Shown here: in pieces, positions 1-5,665 of the stretch
Layout of the letters: each line of letters starts with the position of its first letter
How positions within the stretch are numbered: the first letter of the stretch is position 1
From: an uncultured Pseudomonadales bacterium
GTDB lineage: Bacteria; Pseudomonadota; Gammaproteobacteria; Pseudomonadales; Pseudohongiellaceae
Length of the DNA stretch: 8,607 nucleotides
Assembly (NCBI GenBank): GCA_938082955.1
Contig: CALKDE010000225.1
Location: 1 to 8,607 of the forward strand
Reading direction: 5' to 3'
Position numbers and translations under genes: made by a program
Notes under the pieces: model-generated
What the model was told of the DNA's origin: nothing
Databases searched by the model: none
The model's input: the letters and a program-made list of their open reading frames with translations, nothing else

Positions 1-4
1 CATT

Positions 5-48
5 ACGAAACTTCAATGTTGTATATTAAAGACTGAGGGCCTTCTCTC
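5..48 (-). repeat. 44-bp repeat copy 1 (most diverged centre)
   Basis: On the plus strand this copy begins acgaaacttc and ends cttctctc. It differs from copies 2-4 by GGCC in place of GATC at 38-41, a two-base change that keeps the local dyad self-complementary. It is preceded by catt, as in the end of the 34-bp spacer. Strand is given relative to ilvH. Confidence 0.93.
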
Positions 49-82
49 ATCTATCCATTGGCAGCGCACGCGTCTCATCATT

Positions 83-126
83 ACGAAACTTCAATGTTGT
101 ATATTAAAGACTGAGGATCTTCTCTC
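83..126 (-). repeat. 44-bp repeat copy 2
   Basis: Identical to copy 4 except for its first base, so it is the closest relative of the copy that overlaps ilvH. An 11-bp linker on its right joins it to copy 3. On the minus strand the linker and repeat read V-R-E-K-I-L-S-L-stop, which repeats the C-terminal residues of IlvH. Confidence 0.93.
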
Positions 127-137
127 GCACCGTTTTG

Positions 138-181
138 ACGAAACTTCAATGCTGTATGTTAAAGACTGAGGATCTTCTCTC
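138..181 (-). repeat. 44-bp repeat copy 3
   Basis: Differs from copies 2 and 4 by two transitions within the imperfect inverted repeat (C for T at 152, G for A at 158). The second weakens the closing pair of the predicted minus-strand hairpin. A 34-bp spacer separates it from copy 4. Confidence 0.93.
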
Positions 182-215
182 ATCTATCCATAGGCAGCGC
201 ACGCGCCTCATCATT

Positions 216-259
216 CCGAAACTTCAATGTTGTATATTAAAGACTGAGGATCTTCTCTC
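216..259 (-). repeat. 44-bp repeat copy 4, containing the end of ilvH
   Basis: The right-hand half of this copy is ilvH coding sequence for residues E-K-I-L-S-L and the TAA stop at 237-239; the left half is 3' untranslated sequence. Homology among the copies ends sharply at 259, where the bases to the right become unique ilvH sequence. IlvH proteins commonly end in a similar R-G-(D/E)-K-hydrophobic stretch, so this is probably the original copy from which the others derive. Confidence 0.93.
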
Positions 260-728
260 CTCGAGATATTCCAGAGACTCCGGTACGGGCAACTTCTAAC
301 ACGACGCTTTCACCAAGGGCTGTAATAAACGCATCGAGCTTGTCGCTTGCGCCAGTCAATTGAATACTAAAGACACTACTTGTTAAATCCACAATCTGCC
401 CACGAAAAATATCCGTGGTGCGCTTCACTTCGGCACGCTGCGCACCCGAGGCTTTAACCTTGATCAGCATCAGTTCGCGTTCGATGTGAGCACCTTCCGT
501 GAGGTCGACGAGCTTAACCACATCAACCAGTTTGTTTAGATGCTTAGTGATTTGCTCAATCCGTCTTTCGTCCCCACTGGTCGTTAAAGTAAGGCGCGAG
601 AGCGATTTATCTTCAGTAGGGGCAACCGTCAACGAATCGATGTTGTAGTTACGCTGTGAAAACAACCCAACAACTCTAGATAGAGCGCCAGGCTCGTTTT
701 CCATCAGAACTGAAATTATACGTCTCAT
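237..728 (-). CDS. ilvH: Acetolactate synthase small (regulatory) subunit
   Basis: This is the regulatory subunit of acetohydroxyacid synthase. It binds the catalytic subunit IlvI, raises its activity and confers valine feedback. The 163 residues match the E. coli IlvH length. An N-terminal ACT domain covers about residues 4-78 and a C-terminal ACT-like domain about 80-160. N11, G14 and N29, positions tied to valine inhibition in E. coli IlvH, are all present, so I infer that the complex is valine-sensitive. The opening MRRIISVLMENEPGALSRV is typical of the family. The ATG overlaps the ilvI stop by one base (TAATG), and a GGAG at 737-740 inside ilvI serves as the ribosome binding site, which points to translational coupling. 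Unusually, the last six codons and stop lie in a 44-bp unit repeated three more times downstream. Confidence 0.97.
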   Translation of the reverse strand: MRRIISVLMENEPGALSRVVGLFSQRNYNIDSLTVAPTEDKSLSRLTLTTSGDERRIEQITKHLNKLVDVVKLVDLTEGAHIERELMLIKVKASGAQRAEVKRTTDIFRGQIVDLTSSVFSIQLTGASDKLDAFITALGESVVLEVARTGVSGISRGEKILSL

Positions 729-2455
729 TAGGTTCGCTCCGATTTACTCAAAATCATATCTTTCATTGCACCACCTTTAATGGCCATCGGGTACACATGC
801 TCCTCTGGATCCACCAAGACATCGATAAACACTAACTTGTCCGTCAGAGAAAATGCTTCTCTAAGAGAAGCATCTAACTCAGACTTATCTTCTATTCGAA
901 TACCTACATGCCCGTAGGCCTCAGCCAGCTTGACGAAGTCAGGCAATGATTCTTCATAAGTACTGTGCGAATGTCTTCCGCCGTACTGCATGTCCTGCCA
1001 TTGCTTCACCATGCCTAAGGCACGATTATTAAGACAAACAATTTTTACTGGCAATTTATACTGCATGCAGGTTGCAAGCTCTTGCAGGTTCATCTGAAAG
1101 CTGCCCTCGCCGGTGATGCACACTGAAACAGCATCAGGGAACGCAAGCTGAATACCCATTGCTGCCGGAAAGCCGAAACCCATAGTTCCAAGACCACCGG
1201 AATTGATCCAGCGACGCGGCTTGTCAAAACCGTAGTACTGAGCAGCAAACATCTGATGCTGGCCTACATCAGACGAGACATAAGCATCGCCCTTGGTTAT
1301 CTCAAACACAGCCTGAACAACTTCCTGCGGCTTGATCGTTCCATCTGTCGATGGTGTAACGGCAAGACTGTCTTTTTCTCGCCACTGCTCAATCTGGTCC
1401 CACCAAACTTTCAGTGATTGCTCATCGACCTTCTGTTTTGATGAAGCTATCTGCGAAAGCATCTCCTCCAAGACAGATGTCACCGAGCCAACAATTGGAA
1501 CGTCTGCAGCTACAGTTTTAGAAATAGAGGCTGGATCGATATCTACGTGCAAAATAGTTGCATCCGGGCAAAATTTGCTTACGTCCGAATTCGTTACCCG
1601 GTCATCGAAGCGAACACCTATCGCAAGAAGCACATCACTGTAGTGCATCGACATATTCGCTTCATAGGTACCGTGCATTCCTAACATGCCCAAGAATTGC
1701 TTGTCCGATGCAGGATAGGCGCCCAATCCCATTAGCGTGTTTGTGATCGGAAAACCTAGCTTGCGTGCAAGCGCAGTCAATAACTCGGAACCTTCTCCTT
1801 GAATAACACCGCCACCGGCATAAATCATGGGGCGCTTCGCCGCCATCAATACATCTACCGCCTTCTTAATTTGACCCGAGTGTCCCTTAGCAGGAACTGC
1901 ATAAGAGCGTATCTTAATATCGGCAGGATATTCGTAGTCGAACTTAATCTTCGGATCGGTTACATCTTTTGGAATATCGATAACAACAGGCCCAGGTCGC
2001 CCAGTTGTGGCAATATGAAATGCCTTCTTAACGATATACGGAATTTCAGCCGGATTCTGCACCATGAAACTGTGTTTCACAATAGGCCGAGAAACACCGA
2101 CCATATCCGTCTCTTGAAAACCATCGGTACCGATCATTCTACTTTCTACTTGACCCGAGATGACCACCATAGGAATCGAATCCATGTACGCTGTCGCGAT
2201 GCCAGTTATAGCGTTGGTTGCACCGGGACCAGAAGTCACCAGCACCACACCTGGCTTCCCCGTACCACGAGCATAACCATCTGCTGCATGAGTCGCCGCC
2301 TGCTCGTGTCTCACTAAAATATGTTCGACCTTGTCTTGATTAAAGATCGCGTCATAGATGTGCAGTACGGCTCCACCAGGATAACCAAATATAAATTCTA
2401 CGCCCTCATCGTGCAGCGCTCGTAGTAGCGCCTCACCACCAGATAATTGATCCAC
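728..2455 (-). CDS. ilvI: Acetolactate synthase large (catalytic) subunit
   Basis: This is the catalytic subunit of acetohydroxyacid synthase. It joins two pyruvates to acetolactate, or pyruvate and 2-oxobutyrate to acetohydroxybutyrate, the entry step to valine, leucine and isoleucine. The 575 residues are family-typical and show the usual three parts: a pyrimidine-binding domain with FGYPGGAV (23-30) and catalytic E51 in RHEQAATHAADGYAR; a central FAD-associated domain around 190-350; and a C-terminal thiamine-diphosphate domain with the motif at 449-477. That motif reads GEGS...NN, with Glu where most family members have Asp (GDG). The change is conservative, and I believe it occurs in Pseudomonas-type enzymes, so activity is expected. 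The start is a GTG, chosen because GAGG lies nine bases upstream, an in-frame stop lies just beyond it, and MDQLSGGEALL aligns with the E. coli N terminus. ilvH follows directly. Confidence 0.97.
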   Translation of the reverse strand: MDQLSGGEALLRALHDEGVEFIFGYPGGAVLHIYDAIFNQDKVEHILVRHEQAATHAADGYARGTGKPGVVLVTSGPGATNAITGIATAYMDSIPMVVISGQVESRMIGTDGFQETDMVGVSRPIVKHSFMVQNPAEIPYIVKKAFHIATTGRPGPVVIDIPKDVTDPKIKFDYEYPADIKIRSYAVPAKGHSGQIKKAVDVLMAAKRPMIYAGGGVIQGEGSELLTALARKLGFPITNTLMGLGAYPASDKQFLGMLGMHGTYEANMSMHYSDVLLAIGVRFDDRVTNSDVSKFCPDATILHVDIDPASISKTVAADVPIVGSVTSVLEEMLSQIASSKQKVDEQSLKVWWDQIEQWREKDSLAVTPSTDGTIKPQEVVQAVFEITKGDAYVSSDVGQHQMFAAQYYGFDKPRRWINSGGLGTMGFGFPAAMGIQLAFPDAVSVCITGEGSFQMNLQELATCMQYKLPVKIVCLNNRALGMVKQWQDMQYGGRHSHSTYEESLPDFVKLAEAYGHVGIRIEDKSELDASLREAFSLTDKLVFIDVLVDPEEHVYPMAIKGGAMKDMILSKSERT

Positions 2456-2498
2456 TTTTCTATGCCTCTAAACCGTGATTCGTCGTATTCCCACTAAA

Positions 2499-2527
2499 TT
2501 AATAGCCGGGAAAATGTAATAGAACAA
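2499..2527 (-). promoter_or_regulatory. Candidate sigma-70 promoter for ilvIH
   Basis: On the minus strand TTGTTC (2522-2527) is followed after 17 bases by TATTAA (2499-2504). Transcription would start near 2491, giving a leader of about 35 nt before the ilvI GTG. The matches are three of six and four of six, with ideal spacing, so this is plausible but unproven. It would exclude the 29-codon leader ORF from the transcript. Confidence 0.28.
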
Positions 2528-2552
2528 CCGACCAGATGGCCCGCTGTCTATT

Positions 2553-2583
2553 GATTGTTTCTGAGATTTTATTATTAACAATC
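2553..2583. repeat. Perfect 7-bp inverted repeat upstream of ilvI
   Basis: Arms gattgtt (2553-2559) and aacaatc (2577-2583) flank a 17-bp AT-rich centre. It sits just upstream of the candidate ilvI promoter, a suitable place for an operator. No particular regulator can be named from the sequence. Confidence 0.4.
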
Positions 2584-2656
2584 TGCATGTCGCGGCTAAA
2601 AACCGTCGATTATTGCTTCTTGTCGGCCCCCTACGCGATAACGTGATAGAGGCTCA

Positions 2657-2728
2657 TAGGTGGATGTTTACTTACACCTAGATGGCAATCTGCCAGTGTG
2701 CCGGTTGCGGCGAGTGCAGATTACTGCA
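2657..2728. other. Cluster of short perfect hairpins
   Basis: Three perfect inverted repeats follow one another: taggtg/caccta (2657-2680, 12-base loop), tggca/tgcca (2683-2695, 3-base loop) and tgcag/ctgca (2715-2728, 4-base loop). CCG-GTTG-CGG at 2701-2710 adds a possible fourth. Short stems are common by chance, so this supports only a weak suggestion of a structured RNA or protein-binding region. The strand is undetermined. Confidence 0.2.
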
Positions 2729-2840
2729 GAAGGGCTGAAGGTTGACCTAGCCGCTCTACTTTAATAAGGCGGAATTTTGCCATTAATACATGGAAAGTCA
2801 AGCTCTTCTGTTCAGCAAGGCGCGTATTTACTGATGTGAA

Positions 2841-2872
2841 TGAAAATTTCAGCACTATCGGTCAGGCGACAG
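2841..2872 (-). terminator. Weak possible terminator after clpB
   Basis: Immediately after the clpB stop, minus-strand RNA can form a 6-bp stem (2855-2860 with 2867-2872, one G-U pair) with a 6-base loop. A short U-run at 2843-2846 lies downstream, but about ten bases from the stem rather than next to it. It may end clpB transcription inefficiently, or clpB may read on towards ilvI. Confidence 0.2.
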
Positions 2873-2876
2873 CAGC

Positions 2877-5504
2877 TTAAGCTACCGCCGACTCTTCACC
2901 GGCAACCGGGCTGGTTTTAGAGAAAGACAGCTCCCCATCAGAATCTAAGTCTATGGCTATCACATCGCTAGCAACGAAATTTCCCTGCAGCATCTGCTGA
3001 GCAAGCTGATTTTCGATGCGGTTTTGAATAACACGCTTAAGGGGGCGCGCACCGTAGACAGGGTCATATCCAAGCGCCGAGATTTTATTCAGCACCGCAT
3101 TAGAGACTGTCAGGCCTAAGTCATTATCTTGTAGACGCTGATGCAACAACTGAATCTGGATGCCAGCGATTCCACGAATCTGCTCCTTCAGCAACGGATG
3201 GAACACCACTGTCTCATCGATACGATTCACAAACTCTGGTGAGAAATGCTTAACGACTCGTTCCATCACAGCTAACTTAACAGATTCGTAGTCAAGCTCA
3301 TCGTCAATGCCTTCAGGCATCATCTCCTGAATGCGGTCAGAGCCGAGGTTGGACGTCATCACTACGACGGTATTCCTAAAATCTACTGTCCTGCCATGGC
3401 CATCAGTCAGGCGCCCATCATCCAGCACCTGTAGGAGGATATTGAATACATCGGTATGCGCCTTTTCGACCTCGTCTAACAGCAGAACCGAATAAGGCCT
3501 CCTGCGCACAGCTTCTGTTAGATAACCGCCCTCTTCATAGCCGACGTAGCCCGGAGGAGCACCTATGAGTCGAGCCACTGAGTGTCGCTCCATAAATTCT
3601 GACATGTCGATTCTGATCATCGCCTCTTCGGTATCGAAAAGGAACTCAGCCAACGCCTTGCACAACTCCGTCTTACCTACCCCTGTCGGTCCCAGGAACA
3701 AAAAGGAACCATTGGGTCGGTTAGGATCAGACAGCCCCGATCTGGATCGTCGCACGGCATTCGCGACTGCTTGAATCGCTTCGTCCTGACCGATCACGCG
3801 CTTGTGCAATGCGCCTTCCATCTCGAGCAGCCTAAGCCTGTCACCCTGCAACATCTTACTCACCGGTATGCCTGTAGAGCGCGCTACCACATCGGCGATT
3901 TCTTCCTCGGTAACGCGATTACGTAGCAACTGTTTTTCTGTTGTCTCGGCCTTGGCCGCCGCCTCAAGCTTTTTCTCAAGACTAGGAATTAGGCCGTATT
4001 GAATTTCGGACATCCGAGCAAGATCGCCCGCTCGTTGCGCGAGCTCCATGTCATTGCGTGCCTGCTCGAGATTACTCCTGATTAATTGAGCATCTTGCAA
4101 AGAAGCTTTCTCAGATTTCCAGATATCCTCTAAGTCTGAAAACTCCTTCTCCAGCTCGACAATGCCTTCTTCCAACTTCACTTTGCGCTTCTTTGAAGCC
4201 GGGTCCTCATCTTTCTTTAAGGCCTCGCGCTCAATCTTCAGCTGGATTAGCTTTCTTTCTAATTTATCCATTTCCTCAGGCTTGGAATCGATCTCCATTC
4301 GAATCATGCTGGCCGCCTCATCTATGAGGTCGATTGCTTTATCCGGCAGCTTCCTATCAGTTATGTAACGCTGCGAAAGTTTAGCCGCCGCGATTATCGC
4401 GCCGTCGGTAATGTCGACAGCGTGATGTACTTCATATCTTTCTTTCAGGCCACGTAAGATTGCTATCGTGTCCTCTTCACTGGGTTCTTCCACTAAGACC
4501 TTCTGAAACCTGCGCTCTAACGCAGCGTCTTTTTCGACATGCTGACGGTATTCATCTAGCGTAGTTGCACCGACGCAGTGCAATTCACCACGAGCCAACG
4601 CTGGCTTCAACATATTGCCAGCATCCATAGCGCCTTCCCCCTTTCCTGCACCGACCATGGTGTGTAATTCATCAATAAACAAAATCACCGAACCGCCTAG
4701 CTTAGACAGCTCGCTCAGAACGCCTTTGAGTCTTTCCTCAAACTCTCCTCTGAATTTTGCGCCGGCTATCAGCGAACCCATATCCAAAGACAAGACCCGC
4801 TTATCCTTCAGCCCTTCAGGCACTTCGCCATTCACAATTCGCTGCGCGAGCCCTTCGATGATTGCAGTTTTACCAACACCAGGTTCACCAATTAACACAG
4901 GATTATTTTTCGTCCGGCGTTGCAGCACCTGTATGGTGCGTCGTATTTCTGCGTCGCGGCCGATGACAGGATCGAGTTCGCTTTTCTCGGCACGCTCGGT
5001 TAGATCAACACAATATTTTTTCAGCGCCTGCCAAGAGTCTTCGGCACCGGCATCATCAACGTTCGCGCCGCCACGCAAATTCGCGATGGCGTTTTCGAGC
5101 GCTTGCGGGGATACTCCGTAAGAATTAAGCAACTTACCAACCGCCCCTGACCCCTTCATCGCAACGAGCAATATTGTCTCACTCGAAACAAAAGAGTCAC
5201 CTTTTTGCTGAGCGATTTTATCGGCTTGATTTAATATTTTTGTCAGATCGCCGGACACCGAAATCTCACCGGAGCTATCTTTCAGCTTCGGCAAGTCGTC
5301 TACTAGAGTTTGCAACTTTGCTCGCAGATCAGCGATGTCGAATCCCGTCTGTGAAAGCAAAGGACGAACAGAACCACCTTTTTGATCCAGTAGAGTTAGC
5401 AATAGATGACAGGATTCAATGAAATTATTATCCGCACCCAATGCCATGGATTGTGCGTCTGCCAATGCTGACTGTAGCTTGCTTGTTAATTTGTCGATTC
5501 GCAT
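2877..5504 (-). CDS. clpB: ATP-dependent disaggregase ClpB (Hsp104/Hsp100 family)
   Basis: ClpB is a cytoplasmic hexameric AAA+ machine that works with DnaK to extract and refold proteins from aggregates after heat stress. The 875 residues compare with 857 in E. coli. Domains in order: N-terminal Clp repeat domain (1-145); first AAA+ module with Walker A GEPGVGKT (206-213), Walker B with D278/E279 and arginine fingers R331/R332; the coiled-coil M domain (about 405-530) that sets it apart from ClpA and ClpC; second AAA+ module with GPTGVGKT (605-612), D677/E678 and pore-loop Y653; and a D2-small C-terminal domain with GYDPVYGARPLKR (812-824). The first pore loop has Phe251 where E. coli has Tyr, which is still aromatic. 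Val149, the GTG internal start of the short E. coli isoform, is GTT here. The ATG start matches the family N terminus. The gene follows rluD-pgeF, as in E. coli, with a heat-shock-type promoter upstream. Confidence 0.98.
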   Translation of the reverse strand: MRIDKLTSKLQSALADAQSMALGADNNFIESCHLLLTLLDQKGGSVRPLLSQTGFDIADLRAKLQTLVDDLPKLKDSSGEISVSGDLTKILNQADKIAQQKGDSFVSSETILLVAMKGSGAVGKLLNSYGVSPQALENAIANLRGGANVDDAGAEDSWQALKKYCVDLTERAEKSELDPVIGRDAEIRRTIQVLQRRTKNNPVLIGEPGVGKTAIIEGLAQRIVNGEVPEGLKDKRVLSLDMGSLIAGAKFRGEFEERLKGVLSELSKLGGSVILFIDELHTMVGAGKGEGAMDAGNMLKPALARGELHCVGATTLDEYRQHVEKDAALERRFQKVLVEEPSEEDTIAILRGLKERYEVHHAVDITDGAIIAAAKLSQRYITDRKLPDKAIDLIDEAASMIRMEIDSKPEEMDKLERKLIQLKIEREALKKDEDPASKKRKVKLEEGIVELEKEFSDLEDIWKSEKASLQDAQLIRSNLEQARNDMELAQRAGDLARMSEIQYGLIPSLEKKLEAAAKAETTEKQLLRNRVTEEEIADVVARSTGIPVSKMLQGDRLRLLEMEGALHKRVIGQDEAIQAVANAVRRSRSGLSDPNRPNGSFLFLGPTGVGKTELCKALAEFLFDTEEAMIRIDMSEFMERHSVARLIGAPPGYVGYEEGGYLTEAVRRRPYSVLLLDEVEKAHTDVFNILLQVLDDGRLTDGHGRTVDFRNTVVVMTSNLGSDRIQEMMPEGIDDELDYESVKLAVMERVVKHFSPEFVNRIDETVVFHPLLKEQIRGIAGIQIQLLHQRLQDNDLGLTVSNAVLNKISALGYDPVYGARPLKRVIQNRIENQLAQQMLQGNFVASDVIAIDLDSDGELSFSKTSPVAGEESAVA

Positions 5505-5519
5505 AACGATTCCAAATGA

Positions 5520-5535
5520 GCCCGCCCTAGCGGAC
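5520..5535 (-). promoter_or_regulatory. Hairpin in the clpB 5' leader
   Basis: Minus-strand RNA can form a 6-bp GC-rich stem (one G-U pair) with the tetraloop UAGG, about 15 bases upstream of the clpB start. It lies close to the weak ribosome binding site GGA. It could tune translation or protect the 5' end. The GGA itself is not paired in this stem, so a thermometer role is not shown. Confidence 0.3.
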
Positions 5536-5562
5536 GCTATTAAATAGTGTTTTCTGAACTAG

Positions 5563-5591
5563 ATAATGGGGTCTTTAGGAAAATAATCAAT
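5563..5591 (-). promoter_or_regulatory. Sigma-32 (RpoH) heat-shock promoter for clpB
   Basis: On the minus strand the -10 element CCCCAT (5566-5571), continuing TAT, matches the RpoH consensus core exactly. ATTGAT (5586-5591), fourteen bases further upstream, approximates the -35 element CTTGAA. The 14-bp spacing falls within the RpoH range. Transcription would start near 5556, giving a leader of roughly 50 nt. clpB is a classic RpoH target, so motif and gene agree. The -35 match is the weaker half. Confidence 0.7.
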
Positions 5592-5665
5592 GAAGAGAAG
5601 GATTTTTAATTGAGTGATATCAATGCTTAGAGAGAAAATTTAGCGCCACCATTGACGAATTGGAA

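Larger units (their letters stand above)
13..214 (-). other. Micro-ORFs inside the repeat array (doubtful)
   Basis: Two minus-strand ORFs of 22 codons plus stop, at 146-214 and 13-81, start at a double ATG in the 34-bp spacer and end in the adjacent repeat. Both read MMRRVRC at the start and ...SVFNIQH at the end. Of six base differences between them, four are synonymous (AGA/AGG twice, AAT/AAC, CAA/CAG) and two change residues (Q/L and P/S). A third ORF, at 91-183, has 30 codons and spans two repeats, ending in the same SVFNIQH; a 15-codon ORF lies at 3-50. None has a convincing ribosome binding site. They may only be chance frames in a repeat, and I would not annotate them as genes without further support. 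Confidence 0.12.
1..259. repeat. Direct-repeat array overlapping the ilvH 3' end
   Basis: Four copies of a 44-bp unit start at 5, 83, 138 and 216. They are separated by spacers of 34 bp (49-82), 11 bp (127-137) and 34 bp (182-215). The two 34-bp spacers are the same sequence with two differences, so the array is a duplicated 122-bp module (5-126 and 138-259, seven mismatches by my count) joined by an 11-bp linker. The four bases before the first copy match the end of the 34-bp spacer, which suggests the array continues beyond the left edge. The copy at 216-259 contains the last six codons and the stop of ilvH; the other copies lie downstream of that gene. The repetition is directly visible; its origin and function are not known. 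Confidence 0.95.
2499..2588 (-). other. Branched-chain-rich 29-codon ORF, possible leader peptide (doubtful)
   Basis: This ATG-initiated ORF ends about 45 bases before ilvI. It has four Ile, three Val and two Leu in 29 residues, including the run V-V-L-L near the end. This composition recalls ilv/leu attenuator leader peptides. Against it, there is no clear ribosome binding site upstream of the ATG and no GC-rich terminator hairpin with a U-tract between the ORF and ilvI. The AT-rich inverted repeat 2553-2583 lies inside it. Confidence 0.12.
2456..2876. other. 421-bp intergenic region upstream of ilvI
   Basis: No convincing protein or RNA gene is visible between the clpB stop and the ilvI start. 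The stretch must hold the ilvI promoter. It contains several short perfect inverted repeats: 2553-2559/2577-2583, 2657-2662/2675-2680, 2683-2687/2691-2695 and 2715-2719/2724-2728. An AT-rich block at 2563-2575 resembles the Lrp consensus at about nine of thirteen positions; Lrp controls ilvIH in E. coli, but this match is too weak to call a site. A 29-codon minus-strand ORF (2499-2588) is rich in Ile, Val and Leu. I find no tRNA-like, riboswitch-like or repeat-array sequence here. Confidence 0.6.

Noticed and set aside
1..259. CRISPR array
   Set aside because: Spacers are 34, 11 and 34 bp, and the two long ones are nearly the same sequence; one repeat contains the end of ilvH; no cas genes are seen.
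1..259. Integron attC array or IS element
   Set aside because: No integrase or transposase, no terminal inverted repeats, and the spacers are far too short for gene cassettes.
1103..1111. Loss of activity in IlvI from the GEG motif
   Set aside because: Asp to Glu is conservative, and all other catalytic positions, including E51, are intact. This is also the correct position of the motif for the IlvI finding.
1332..1643. Plus-strand ORF of 103 codons inside ilvI
   Set aside because: Shadow of a clear acetolactate synthase gene; no recognisable motif or ribosome binding site.
1799..2317. Plus-strand ORF of 172 codons inside ilvI
   Set aside because: The opposite strand encodes the conserved N-terminal part of IlvI; the composition is that of an antisense shadow.
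2467..2496. Attenuator terminator before ilvI
   Set aside because: Only a 3-4 bp pairing between gtg and cac ends is possible, with no U-tract.
2563..2575. Lrp operator upstream of ilvI
   Set aside because: Only about nine of thirteen bases fit the consensus in an AT-rich stretch, so I did not list it as a site.
4615..5121. Plus-strand ORF of 168 codons inside clpB
   Set aside because: Serine- and proline-rich antisense shadow of the first AAA+ module of ClpB.
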